The notes under the pieces are model-generated. The model was given only the letters and a program-made list of their open reading frames with translations, did no database searches and was not told the DNA's origin. From positions 248,001-312,000 of the forward strand of contig JBCAXA010000002.1 in assembly GCA_038534295.1 (NCBI GenBank): 64,000 nucleotides of DNA. Reading direction: 5' to 3'. Origin of the DNA: JBCAXA01 sp038534295 (GTDB lineage: Bacteria > Pseudomonadota > Gammaproteobacteria > Steroidobacterales > Woeseiaceae). Below, piece after piece: positions 7,536 to 15,857 of the stretch. How positions within the stretch are numbered: position 1 is the stretch's first letter; each line of letters starts with the position of its first letter. Both the position numbers and the translations under genes were made by a program.

Positions 7536-8409
7536 ACGACGCGACAATGCGGCGGCACGGGCGACGCTCTCGTTTGATGCGCTGCGAGCGCACGCGCCGA
7601 CGAGTACGGCGAAAACCTGGCTCGAAAAAGACGTCGTTTGCTATGCGCTCGCGGCCGGATTCGGTCGCGACGAGCTAGATCGCAGCGAGCTACCGTTCCT
7701 TTTCGAAGGTAATGGGCTGTTGGTGGTGCCGACGTTCGCCACGATGCTCGCTGGACCCGAATCGCTCGACGATTGCGGTTGGAATAGCGACCACGTCGTC
7801 ATCGCGGCACGTCATCTCGAAGTGTTTAGCCCGCTCTTGCCGCGTGATGCTGTCGAGATATCGATGGAAGTCGTCGACGCATGGCCGAACGTTGATGACG
7901 CCGGCTGCTTTATCACCACACGCTGCGAAGCGCGCCGTGACCGCGACAAGCGCGCCCTCTTTGCGCTGACCAGTACGTGGTTGGCGCGCGCCGATCGCAT
8001 TGACGGATCGCCGCGAGATGCACGGGCGCTGCCGGCCGTGGTCCGGCCAGAACGCGATCCGGATTTCACCGTCCTGGCCAGCGCCGAGTTTTCGCACAGC
8101 GTGTTGTATCGATGGATTGCCGCTGGGCCGGCATGGCAGGTCGATACTGACGCGGCGCGACGAGCCGGCTTTGATCGGCCAACGGTGTCGCCAGATTGCA
8201 CGATGGGACACGTTTGCAAGGCAATATTGGCAACAGTCTGCGACTACGATCCAACGCTGTTGCGCGGATTGTCGGTCCGATTCGCGTCGCCAGTTTACGC
8301 CGACGATGATCTGCGAGTTCGGATGTGGCAGGACGGGCCGGTAATCGCGTTTGACGCGGTGGTCGAAAGTCGAATTGTGTTCGATGGGCGCTGCGAGCTC
8401 GCAACGTAA
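7525..8409 (+). CDS. MaoC-like double hotdog protein lacking hydratase catalytic residues
   Basis: 294 residues from GTG 7525. The N-terminal half (DVVCYALAAGFGRDELDRSELPFLFEG) and C-terminal half (DPTLLRGLSVRFASPVYADD) match the two-domain hydratase 2 of peroxisomal MFE-2. In active enzymes the C-terminal hotdog carries S-G-D-x-N-P-x-H with catalytic Asp and His. Here the aligned stretch, residues 198-205, reads IAAGPAWQ, so Asp is Ala200 and His is Gln205; the later HG motif reads SP. The frame is intact with no stop. It may bind acyl-CoA without hydrating it, or use other residues. The start is chosen inside the upstream gene because that is where homology begins. Confidence 0.8.
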   Translation: MRAERRDNAAARATLSFDALRAHAPTSTAKTWLEKDVVCYALAAGFGRDELDRSELPFLFEGNGLLVVPTFATMLAGPESLDDCGWNSDHVVIAARHLEVFSPLLPRDAVEISMEVVDAWPNVDDAGCFITTRCEARRDRDKRALFALTSTWLARADRIDGSPRDARALPAVVRPERDPDFTVLASAEFSHSVLYRWIAAGPAWQVDTDAARRAGFDRPTVSPDCTMGHVCKAILATVCDYDPTLLRGLSVRFASPVYADDDLRVRMWQDGPVIAFDAVVESRIVFDGRCELAT

Positions 8410-8427
8410 GCGCGGTGATCGCAAGCG

Positions 8428-9237
8428 ATGACAAGACCGAAACCTACTTGGGTGCTCGAATCGGTATTGAATCCGCCGCTGCACGCGAGACTCCGCAAGT
8501 CGGCGCTGGCCATGGGCTGCGACGTTGTCGAATGGCGCGACGACTGGTTGCCAACTTTGCCGAAGTTGTCTGCGGGCCCGGTGATTTTTCACGGTAGCCT
8601 GAATGTTGCGGCGGAAATTGCAGATCGATCCGAATGGCAACCGGGCGTCTTTTGTGACGTTCTCGGGTTCCGTTGCACAAGCTGGTACGAATCGGCCAGG
8701 CCGTGGTTGGTGCACGAGCGTTGGCTGGCCACGACTGTCCAAGCTCTCGTTGACGACGCCGCCTCCGTAACGGCGCCGCTAGGTTCCCCGGCGCAGATCT
8801 TTGTGCGACCGGACAGTCCCCTGAAACCGTTCTCTGGCCGTGTCGTCAATACGGCGACGCTAACGTTGCAATCGCTGGATCACGGGTTCTATTACGATGA
8901 CAGCACAATCGGCGTAATCATTGCGCCAGTTCGCGATGTTGGGGACGAATGGCGGTTCGTCGTTGCCGGTGGCGAAGTAGTTGCCGCAAGTACTTACGAC
9001 GCGCAGCAACGTAGCGCGTCCGACGCAACGGTTCCTCCCTCCGCTGCGGCGCTGGCCGGCGACATAGCCGCTGCCCTGGCACCGCCTGATCCAGTCTACG
9101 TACTCGACATCTGCGAGACGGACGACGGCTATCGACTACTAGAGCTCAACCCATTCAGCGGCGCGGATCTCTACCATTGCAACACGGATAATGTCGCAGC
9201 CTCGGTTACGCGTGAGATTGCAAGACTGATCGACTAG
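8428..9237 (+). CDS. ATP-grasp domain protein (R2K clade type)
   Basis: 269 residues. The C-terminal half resembles the compact R2K-clade ATP-grasp domain: FVRPDSPLKPFSG as the phosphate/lysine-bearing strand and LDICETDDGYRLLELNPFSG as the metal-binding acidic/Asn segment. ATP-grasp ligases join a carboxylate to an amine or thiol through an acyl-phosphate; the substrate here is unknown. It starts 18 bp after the MaoC-like gene and probably ends the operon. Related families also occur in phage and toxin loci, but nothing else nearby suggests mobility. Confidence 0.72.
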   Translation: MTRPKPTWVLESVLNPPLHARLRKSALAMGCDVVEWRDDWLPTLPKLSAGPVIFHGSLNVAAEIADRSEWQPGVFCDVLGFRCTSWYESARPWLVHERWLATTVQALVDDAASVTAPLGSPAQIFVRPDSPLKPFSGRVVNTATLTLQSLDHGFYYDDSTIGVIIAPVRDVGDEWRFVVAGGEVVAASTYDAQQRSASDATVPPSAAALAGDIAAALAPPDPVYVLDICETDDGYRLLELNPFSGADLYHCNTDNVAASVTREIARLID

Positions 9238-9290
9238 CGCCTCGGCAGCGGCCCGTCGTTGCCGTTATGGCGACAGTTGCCGTCGAACAA

Positions 9291-9773
9291 TCAATCTTTT
9301 GAATTGCGCTTTTGCCGCGGACTCACGTACATCGTAATACCGGCACGTACGACGACGTTGCCGTCGATGTCGGTAACGTCGACGGGCACAACGATGTCCT
9401 GTGCGTGGTCTTCTCGAATCTCCGGCAACAGCGCTTCGGCACTGACGCGGCTATTGGCTTTCTCCACGTACTGAATGGTCATACCGCGAGGGATCCAGCG
9501 CATCGACTTCGGGATCGTGACTTCCGTGGCGGTACCGGCGACCAGTTCGCAAAGATTGGCCATCGCGATTGCGTGGACCGTGCCAATGTGATTGGTAACC
9601 GCGCGGCGCTTGCCGAAATGCGCGACGGCGTGACCCGGTTCCAATACGTCAAAGACTGGACTGATCGACGCGAAATACGGCGCCTTCGCGCAAACCAGCC
9701 GGGAGAAAAGCCACCGTCCGACACCGCTGCCCGACAGTCGTTGCCATGTCGCCAGGACGTTCGTTTTCGCCAT
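9291..9773 (-). CDS. DUF4442 hotdog-fold thioesterase-like protein
   Basis: 160 residues. Hotdog-fold protein of the DUF4442/PaaI-related group: the helix segment AVTNHIGTVHAIAMANLCELVAG is the acyl-binding hot-dog helix with the conserved N-H-x-G-T-x-H-A pattern, followed by beta strands. These are usually acyl-CoA thioesterases or acyl-binding proteins. It is transcribed with or near the YceI-like lipoprotein gene (33 bp between them) on the minus strand and converges with the ATP-grasp gene. Substrate unknown. Confidence 0.8.
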   Translation of the reverse strand: MAKTNVLATWQRLSGSGVGRWLFSRLVCAKAPYFASISPVFDVLEPGHAVAHFGKRRAVTNHIGTVHAIAMANLCELVAGTATEVTIPKSMRWIPRGMTIQYVEKANSRVSAEALLPEIREDHAQDIVVPVDVTDIDGNVVVRAGITMYVSPRQKRNSKD

Positions 9774-9806
9774 ACGCGTAGCGCCTCTAGCGACCTGTGG
9801 CCGCTG

Positions 9807-10532
9807 TCACGAGTCGTCGACGGCGGTTGCGACAATACGATAGCGAACGTCGATATTGTCTTCGACCAACAGTGCACCGAGCATGACGCTGAATGGCGTT
9901 AGGCCAAGCGCCGTTTGTAGCACAGTGAATTCGCCAGTGACCGTCAGCTGACGACCGTTGCGGTTTATGGTTGCGGGGACCTCAAAGTCGTACGTCGCGC
10001 CCTTTACCGTAGCCAACATCGAGACCGTAAACACGCCGTCCGATTCTGCGGCCGCAATCGCGCCGATTGCGAGTTTGATGTCCGGGTGGGCAGCGCCGTC
10101 GAGCAAACGATCAGACAGCATATTTTCGCGCGTTCCCGCGATGTCTTTGTCGCTCGGCTCCGATTCGAAGCCTTCGCCGGCCGCCTGACGTCGCGCCGGG
10201 TCGTCGATTTTCATGCTGGCGACGGCAAAACGAAACGAGCCGGTTGATGCCGCCGGCTCCGGCGCGTAGTAGACGTCGCCGGCGAGGTCCGGAATTTCAA
10301 TGACGTGATTGTGACCGAGTCGCGCGAGTCGGCCGCCGCGGTAGATACGAAGTTCGATATCGGACGCCTCGGCGTCGACGACATAACGTACCGAACCACT
10401 GGCGGTATCCGGCAGTTCGCCAACCTGAGTTGGTGCCGCAACATCGGGGTTCGTTGCGCAGCCGACAATAAACGTCGCGGTCGTCGCAAGGACAATGCGG
10501 TGGAAGCCTAGCGCTGATGCTCTGCGTGTCAT
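9807..10532 (-). CDS. YceI-like lipoprotein
   Basis: 241 residues. N-terminal lipoprotein signal (TTATFIVGC lipobox, Cys25) followed by a YceI-like beta-barrel: VRYVVDAEASDIELRIYRGG, a GHNHVI segment, and C-terminal strands ending with the GLTPFSVMLGALLVEDNIDV pattern. YceI-family lipocalin-like proteins bind isoprenoid or other hydrophobic ligands in the periplasm. ATG 10532 is chosen because it places the lipobox at the right distance; upstream codons have no signal sequence. It is divergent from the enoyl-CoA hydratase gene at 10630. Confidence 0.82.
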   Translation of the reverse strand: MTRRASALGFHRIVLATTATFIVGCATNPDVAAPTQVGELPDTASGSVRYVVDAEASDIELRIYRGGRLARLGHNHVIEIPDLAGDVYYAPEPAASTGSFRFAVASMKIDDPARRQAAGEGFESEPSDKDIAGTRENMLSDRLLDGAAHPDIKLAIGAIAAAESDGVFTVSMLATVKGATYDFEVPATINRNGRQLTVTGEFTVLQTALGLTPFSVMLGALLVEDNIDVRYRIVATAVDDS

Positions 10533-10629
10533 GGCGTGCAAGGCTAGCGGTTTCGGTCGAGGAAGAACAGGCGGTAATTTCCGCCGCTGATTCGGTATGC
10601 TTCGCGGGTCACTCTGCCGAGCCAAAAAG

Positions 10630-11430
10630 ATGTCCGACCGCGTAACTCTAACCGTACAAGACCACGTAGCGACGCTGACGCTGTCGCGGCCCGACAAGAT
10701 GAACGCGCTGGATGCAGCGATGTTCGAAGGAATTATCGCGGCTGTGGATAGCATTCGCACCGACACATCGGTTCGGGCGGTCGTTCTGGCCGGTGCTGGC
10801 GAGAGTTTCTGCTCGGGGCTGGATGTTGCTTCGTTTGCCGCGGACGGTACGGGTGCGTTGCTCGAGCGCATGCAGCCAGCCGAAGGCAGCGATGCGAATT
10901 TCTACCAGCAGCCGGCGCTAGGACTTTATCGACTCCCGGTTCCGGTAATCGCCGCACTGCAGGGCGTTGTGTTTGGCGGTGGATTGCAAATTGCGATGGG
11001 CGCAGACATTCGTCTCGCGGCGCCCGGCACGCGATTGTCGATCATGGAGGTGAAATGGGGCATCGTGCCGGACATGGGTATGACCGTAACGGCTCGCAAC
11101 GTGGTGCCGGCGGATTGGCTCAAGCGCCTTGCGCTGACCGGCGACATCGTGACGGCAGAGGCGGCGATCGACTACGGATTGATCACGGAGGTTGCGGAAG
11201 ATCCACTGGCCGAAGCGCAACGGATTGCGGCGGCAGTTGTCGGACGCTCGCCGGACGCTGTGACGGCAACCAAAGGATTGTTCAATCGGGCGCTCGGCGT
11301 CGATGCGGCGGTCGCGCTGCGCGACGAGGCCGAGACGCAGTTGACTGTGCTCGGTAAGGAAAATCAAATGGAAGCGGTGGCGGCGAATTTCGCGAAACGC
11401 GCGCCGAATTTTCAGCCGCGTTCAGGCTGA
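10630..11430 (+). CDS. Crotonase/enoyl-CoA hydratase family protein
   Basis: 266 residues. Crotonase fold: RPDKMNALDAAMFEG at the N-terminus, FCSGLDVASF as the oxyanion/CoA segment, GVVFGGGLQIAMGADIRLAA and IMEVKWGIVPDMGMTVTA. The second acidic residue usual in enoyl-CoA hydratase is not obvious: the motif reads KWGIVPDMG rather than E-x-x-x-G. It may therefore be an isomerase or another crotonase activity. The C-terminal KRAPNFQ resembles the crotonase at 19267. Start ATG 10630 precedes homology. Its 3' end overlaps the convergent kinase-HDOD gene by 9 bp. Confidence 0.85.
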   Translation: MSDRVTLTVQDHVATLTLSRPDKMNALDAAMFEGIIAAVDSIRTDTSVRAVVLAGAGESFCSGLDVASFAADGTGALLERMQPAEGSDANFYQQPALGLYRLPVPVIAALQGVVFGGGLQIAMGADIRLAAPGTRLSIMEVKWGIVPDMGMTVTARNVVPADWLKRLALTGDIVTAEAAIDYGLITEVAEDPLAEAQRIAAAVVGRSPDAVTATKGLFNRALGVDAAVALRDEAETQLTVLGKENQMEAVAANFAKRAPNFQPRSG

Positions 11431-13236
11431 GGCTGCTTTCGCGTAATCGATCTGAGTGCGTTCCGCGCGATCAAGCCACCCGAGCAGTGCTTTGCAGTAG
11501 TCGCTCTCGCCGACGCTGATTTCAAACACATCGGCCGCCTCGACCAGCTTTTGATAGCCGGCACGTAACAACGCAAGTGCATACCGTTCGCTGATTTTCG
11601 CGTGTTCTCGATAGGCATGCAGCAGCGGGTTTAGCGCCAGCGGATCATCCGCATCGGCCCAACCGTCCGTTACGCTGCATAATTTGTTAGCGAACACCGC
11701 GAAATGCTGCATACGACTGTCGTCGGCTTCGGCAACATCGGCGCTTTGCGGGGCGCCGACGATAACCGCGAGGATGGCATCGGGCATTTGCCACGTACGA
11801 GCTACCGCTGCGCCGAGCTCGCCGTACGACACCCCGAGGACGCCGCGTGACGCGGCCGCCGCATCGAGACCTTGCCGCTCACGCAGCTCACAGATCTCTA
11901 CATACTCTTCGTTGAAATAGTAGATCGACAGCGCTTCGCCGAGGTTTTGGAACATCCCGTAGATAAACGCTTCTTCAGCACGACGGATGCCGGTCTCCTT
12001 GGCGAGATGACGCGCCAGCATGCCGGCCAATAGTGAACGAATCATCGTATCTTTAAGGGCCGTCGACTTGCCGTCGCCGCGAAGATGACCGAACACCGCC
12101 AAGCTGTTCGCGATCATTCGAAGCTGGGGGACACCCATCAATACGATGGCTTGCGAAATACTCGTCACTTCCGAGGCACGCGCGCCATAAAACGCCGAAT
12201 TGGCGAGCTTCAGGATTTTGTTGGTCAGCGCAAAGTCGCGCAGCACGACGTTCGCCAGCCGATCGGCCGATGCAGACTTGTCCTCGCCGGTCATTTTGTT
12301 GATGTCGATGAGGGTCTGCGACACCGACGGGAAATCCTGTTTGCGCTGCATCCTGCGCAGCAGGAACTCGACCGTTGCATTGTTGCCGGCGTCCGCCTTC
12401 AGATCGATGCCGCTCTCAGCGAGGAACAGATCAAACGCATCGCGCATGGTTGCGCCACACGCGTAGCGACCGTCGACGTTGCGTTCTAGGGCGCCGGTCA
12501 GGAAGCGCACGAAAGCCTCGCCGTGCTCGAGTTCACGAACCGGGCCGAAGTTGACGTCCTCCGACTGGATTTGCTTCATGACCGTCGCTATCGATGTTGC
12601 ATCCATCGCGTGCTTGCCGGTCACGAGCTCGTAAAACGTGCTGCCCAAGGCGAACACGTCCGTGTACGGCCCCAGCGGAAAGCCCGTGAAGTGTTCCGGT
12701 GCCATATAGCGCAGCGTGCCAGTCGCGGTGCTCGAGTTCCGTGGGGTGTGGTCGACGTGCTTTGACAAGCCAAAGTCCATCACTCGCGGCACGCCGTCGC
12801 GGTCCATCAGGATGTTGCGGGGATTTAAATCGAGATGAACGAAATGCGCGTTGTGGGCCTCGGCGAGTGCATCAAGCACCTGGCGCATAATCGGCGCGGC
12901 TTCCGCGATCGACACCGGGCCAACGCGATTGAGGCGTTCCCGCAGCGTTTCGCCCTCGACAAACTCGAACACCATGTAGGTGCCGTAGTCGCTGATGCCG
13001 GCGTCGTAGATGGCAACGATGTTGGGATGCTTGAGACGACTGGAGATTCTGCCTTCCAGCGGTGCGCTGCCGGTTTGGTCAGCCTCGAGTTCCGGCGCCA
13101 CCGCCGAGATGATCTTGACCGCGACTTTGCGATCGAGGTTCGGATCGGACGCGAGATAGACCGCGCCTTGCGATCCCTTGCCCAACAGTCGGATAACGTC
13201 AAATCGGCCGATTTTGCCGGTGATTTCAGTGTGCAT
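11422..13236 (-). CDS. Serine/threonine protein kinase fused to HDOD domain
   Basis: 604 residues. The N-terminal kinase domain (about 10-275) has the glycine loop LGKGSQGAV (18-26), VAVK with Lys41, DFG (154-156) and APE (179-181). The catalytic loop is HLDLNPRN (134-141) instead of the usual HRDLKPEN: Arg is replaced by Leu135 and the loop Lys by Asn138, while Asp136 and Asn141 are kept. From about residue 290 the protein is an HDOD domain (FPSVSQTLIDINKM, SISQAIVLMGVPQLRM), an output module linked to chemotaxis, stress and second-messenger signalling. There is no membrane segment, so it is cytoplasmic. Inputs and targets are unknown. Confidence 0.9.
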   Translation of the reverse strand: MHTEITGKIGRFDVIRLLGKGSQGAVYLASDPNLDRKVAVKIISAVAPELEADQTGSAPLEGRISSRLKHPNIVAIYDAGISDYGTYMVFEFVEGETLRERLNRVGPVSIAEAAPIMRQVLDALAEAHNAHFVHLDLNPRNILMDRDGVPRVMDFGLSKHVDHTPRNSSTATGTLRYMAPEHFTGFPLGPYTDVFALGSTFYELVTGKHAMDATSIATVMKQIQSEDVNFGPVRELEHGEAFVRFLTGALERNVDGRYACGATMRDAFDLFLAESGIDLKADAGNNATVEFLLRRMQRKQDFPSVSQTLIDINKMTGEDKSASADRLANVVLRDFALTNKILKLANSAFYGARASEVTSISQAIVLMGVPQLRMIANSLAVFGHLRGDGKSTALKDTMIRSLLAGMLARHLAKETGIRRAEEAFIYGMFQNLGEALSIYYFNEEYVEICELRERQGLDAAAASRGVLGVSYGELGAAVARTWQMPDAILAVIVGAPQSADVAEADDSRMQHFAVFANKLCSVTDGWADADDPLALNPLLHAYREHAKISERYALALLRAGYQKLVEAADVFEISVGESDYCKALLGWLDRAERTQIDYAKAASA

Positions 13237-13341
13237 TCGGTGTTCCCGCCAGCGAACCGCGTGCGTTGATGCGCTTACCCATGCCGGAATATCGGCAGGG
13301 CGGGCCGAAGCCTTAGGCCGAAAGCGTGAACGAGCCGTTAG

Positions 13342-14247
13342 TTACGGTGTTTTGCGTCGGGGCGTGACGGTCCGTTTGCTCTCGGCAAGCGTCCAGCCGA
13401 TCGCGGCGAACACGCCTAGGTTGCGCTTCTCTTCAACCAGCGGGCTGGCAGCGTTCTCGGCACCGCTAAGGAACGTCGCCCGCAGACCAATCACGAAAAA
13501 ACGCCGCTCGCTGCGATGCGCCCAGTTAACGCCGAAACGGGTGCCCAGGTAACCGGCGTTGGCATCGAATTCCGGGCGCTCCGCTGTCGCAAACTCGCTG
13601 GGTACGGCGTAGATATAGTCCATCAAGTCTTCGGCCGCGAACGCCGGCGAGAGACCGATCGACAGCTCGCTGTCTTGCTTCCAGACATCGGCAATCTCGA
13701 GTTCGAGTTCCGGGCTAAACACCCAACCGCGTGCTTCGAGCGAGCCGTCGTCTACGGAGAACGCCGCTCGCAGCGGCATTTCGAGTTTCCAGTGGTAGCG
13801 AGACTGCTCTGGGGTTATGTGCCACTCGAGTTCCGGACCGATCTCGAACAAAAATCCAAGATCCGGCATGCCGCTGCGTACATCGACATCGTCGCTGTCA
13901 GCGTTGAAACTGCCGTTGAGGCTGATATCGAGCTCGAGTCGCTCGTTCTCGGCCAGTCGACCCGACACCAGTGAGCCGTCGCCAGCGCGCAGGATGCGGC
14001 CTCGATAGATGACGATGGGTAACGGCAGGACATTGGTTTGGTTCACGCTCGAGCCAGGGTAGGCGGGCGTGTTGGCGGCGGCCAGACCCGCACCGATCTC
14101 CCACAGCGGCAAACCGGCGCCATCCTCGCCGGTGCTATTGCCCGCGTTGACGACGTTTTGGGCGACCAGCGACAGCGGCGCCAGCAGCCATACCAACCCG
14201 AGCAGTCTTCCTGCTCGCCAAAATCTACCCGCTCGTTCGTGTACCAT
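13342..14247 (-). CDS. MipA/OmpV family outer-membrane protein
   Basis: 301 residues from ATG 14247, which puts a basic N-terminus and hydrophobic signal (LLGLVWLLAPLSLVAQ) at the start. The mature part alternates short beta strands and ends in WTLAESKRTV, with the PAYPGSSVNQTNVLPLPIVIYRG segment typical of the MipA/OmpV family. Members are outer-membrane barrels; MipA interacts with the murein hydrolase MltA, OmpV is an immunogenic porin. The product lies in the outer membrane and its ligand is unknown. No obvious operon partner; divergent from the SDR gene at 14333. Confidence 0.8.
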   Translation of the reverse strand: MVHERAGRFWRAGRLLGLVWLLAPLSLVAQNVVNAGNSTGEDGAGLPLWEIGAGLAAANTPAYPGSSVNQTNVLPLPIVIYRGRILRAGDGSLVSGRLAENERLELDISLNGSFNADSDDVDVRSGMPDLGFLFEIGPELEWHITPEQSRYHWKLEMPLRAAFSVDDGSLEARGWVFSPELELEIADVWKQDSELSIGLSPAFAAEDLMDYIYAVPSEFATAERPEFDANAGYLGTRFGVNWAHRSERRFFVIGLRATFLSGAENAASPLVEEKRNLGVFAAIGWTLAESKRTVTPRRKTP

Positions 14248-14332
14248 CCGGAGCCCCGCTCGCAGCACGCGCGAAGCTTGCCACAAACCGGCCACCGGCG
14301 ATCGAGCGATTCATCACAACCGGAGCACGAAA

Positions 14333-15112
14333 ATGAGCGACCTTCGCCCCGACTTTTCCTTGTCAAACCGCACTGTTCTGATCACCGGCGCAGGCAGCGG
14401 GCTCGGTGCGAGTTTCGCGCAGATTCTGGCGGATGCAGGCGCTCGTCTAGTGCTGGCGGCGCGCCGCGTAGACAAGCTCGATGAAACCCGCGCAACGGTA
14501 GAGGCGAGCGGTGGATCGGCGATCTGCGTTGCAATGGACGTCACTAGCGCGCAATCCGTCGAAGACGGTTTTAACGAGATTGATCAGCAGGGCTGGCAGA
14601 TCGATACGCTCATCAACAACGCCGGCGTCAGTCGTGAGCACTTCATCGGCGATATGCCGGAGAAAGCCTGGGATACCGTCGTTGACACCAACCTCAAAGG
14701 CATTTTTCTCGTCGCTCAACAGGCCGGTCAACGCTGGATCAAAGCGGGTGTCCCCGGCGTTATCGTCAATATCGCGTCTGTGCTCGGGCACCGACCGTCG
14801 CGAACGCTCGCACCGTACTGTGCGTCGAAAGCGGGCGTATTGAGCCTCACGGAGACCATGGCACTCGAGTGGTCGCGTTTCGGCGTTCGCGTCAACGCGA
14901 TTTCGCCGGGCTTTTATCGCACCGAAATTAACGATGCGTTCATGGATTCCGAGCAAGGCCAAGCCTTGATCAAGTACATCCCGCAACGACGTGCCGGCGA
15001 GCACGCCGACCTTGGCGGCGCGTTGCTGCTGCTGGTGAGCGATGCAGGTCGCTACATGACCGGCAGCAACATTACCGTTGACGGCGGTCTGCTGTTGAAC
15101 GGTCTGGGCTGA
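14333..15112 (+). CDS. SDR family oxidoreductase
   Basis: 259 residues. Classical short-chain dehydrogenase/reductase: cofactor motif TGAGSGLG, NNAG, Ser in NIASVLG, and catalytic YCASK. The C-terminus ends GSNITVDGGLL as in FabG-like and gluconate-dehydrogenase-like enzymes. ATG 14333 follows a CGGAG ribosome site at 14321-14325. It sits ahead of the TetR regulator and beta-oxidation operon and probably acts as a 3-hydroxyacyl-CoA or other hydroxyacid dehydrogenase, but substrate cannot be assigned. Confidence 0.86.
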   Translation: MSDLRPDFSLSNRTVLITGAGSGLGASFAQILADAGARLVLAARRVDKLDETRATVEASGGSAICVAMDVTSAQSVEDGFNEIDQQGWQIDTLINNAGVSREHFIGDMPEKAWDTVVDTNLKGIFLVAQQAGQRWIKAGVPGVIVNIASVLGHRPSRTLAPYCASKAGVLSLTETMALEWSRFGVRVNAISPGFYRTEINDAFMDSEQGQALIKYIPQRRAGEHADLGGALLLLVSDAGRYMTGSNITVDGGLLLNGLG

Positions 15113-15151
15113 TTCGGCAACGGCGGCGGCCGCAAAACGCGCGAAAATAGT

Positions 15152-15176
15152 TTACTTGCTTGTTGTTAACAAGTAA
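15152..15176. promoter_or_regulatory. Candidate TetR-family operator
   Basis: Inverted repeat TTACTTG (15152-15158) and CAAGTAA (15170-15176) separated by 11 bp, with an inner perfect palindrome TTGTTAACAA (15163-15172). It is AT-rich in GC-rich DNA and ends 30 bp before the TetR-family start. Autoregulation of that gene, and perhaps control of the downstream operon, is inferred. Confidence 0.5.
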
Positions 15177-15206
15177 TATTCGGGCTCCCGTTTGTCGGTA
15201 GTCCCG

Positions 15207-15836
15207 ATGTCCAAACCCGGCTCCGCACCCAGTCTGACGCAGGCCGAGCGCACGGCGCTGTCCGATCGCGCCATGATCGACGCCGCGTGCACGCTGTTGC
15301 TCGAGAAAGGTGCGTCCGGAACGACACTGGCCGCGATCGGTGAACGAGCAGGCTACAGCCGCGGGTTAGCGACCTATCGGTTCGGCAGTAAGGCCGGGCT
15401 GTTTGCCGCTATTGGCAAGGCGGTCTCGAAACGCTGGCTGGAGGTGTTGAATGTCGAGGTGGGTGTCAAGACCGGCGTCGACGCGATGTGTGCGGCGATC
15501 GACGCCTATGCGCGCTTTGTCAAAGCGTCGCCGGACGACGCCCGCATTCAGCAAGTGCTTTTCTCGGAGGCCAGCAGCCCAACCAGCGAATCGAAGGAAC
15601 TTGCGGTTGATACGTACCGTCATCAAGTACGCGATGTCATGGCTTGGCTGGAACAAGGCATAGCCGACGGCGACGTGCGTGCGGATATCGATGCGCATGC
15701 GGAGGCCGTTCAATTTATTGCATTTCTTTGCGGTGTAACGCACCTGTGGCTGCTGGTACCCGACTTCGTCGATTTCGACGCCATGCGGGAATCAGCCAAA
15801 CAGCGCTTACGCCGCCATCTGTCTTCTACTCAATAA
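15207..15836 (+). CDS. TetR/AcrR family transcriptional regulator
   Basis: 209 residues from ATG 15207; an in-frame TTG at 15192 would add five residues. The N-terminal helix-turn-helix (GTTLAAIGERAGYSRGLATYRFGSKAGLFAAI) is the TetR DNA-binding domain; the C-terminal part is helical and would bind a ligand, plausibly an acyl-CoA given the neighbours. A candidate operator lies just upstream at 15152-15176. It directly precedes the thiolase, FadB-like, hydratase and acyl-CoA dehydrogenase genes, so it probably represses fatty-acid degradation. Confidence 0.88.
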   Translation: MSKPGSAPSLTQAERTALSDRAMIDAACTLLLEKGASGTTLAAIGERAGYSRGLATYRFGSKAGLFAAIGKAVSKRWLEVLNVEVGVKTGVDAMCAAIDAYARFVKASPDDARIQQVLFSEASSPTSESKELAVDTYRHQVRDVMAWLEQGIADGDVRADIDAHAEAVQFIAFLCGVTHLWLLVPDFVDFDAMRESAKQRLRRHLSSTQ

Positions 15837-15857
15837 TCGCAACGTCGAGGAACCCTC

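Noticed and set aside
15120..15180. Phage or transposon attachment site at the AT-rich palindrome
   Set aside because: No integrase or duplicated flank; the palindrome is better explained as a TetR operator.
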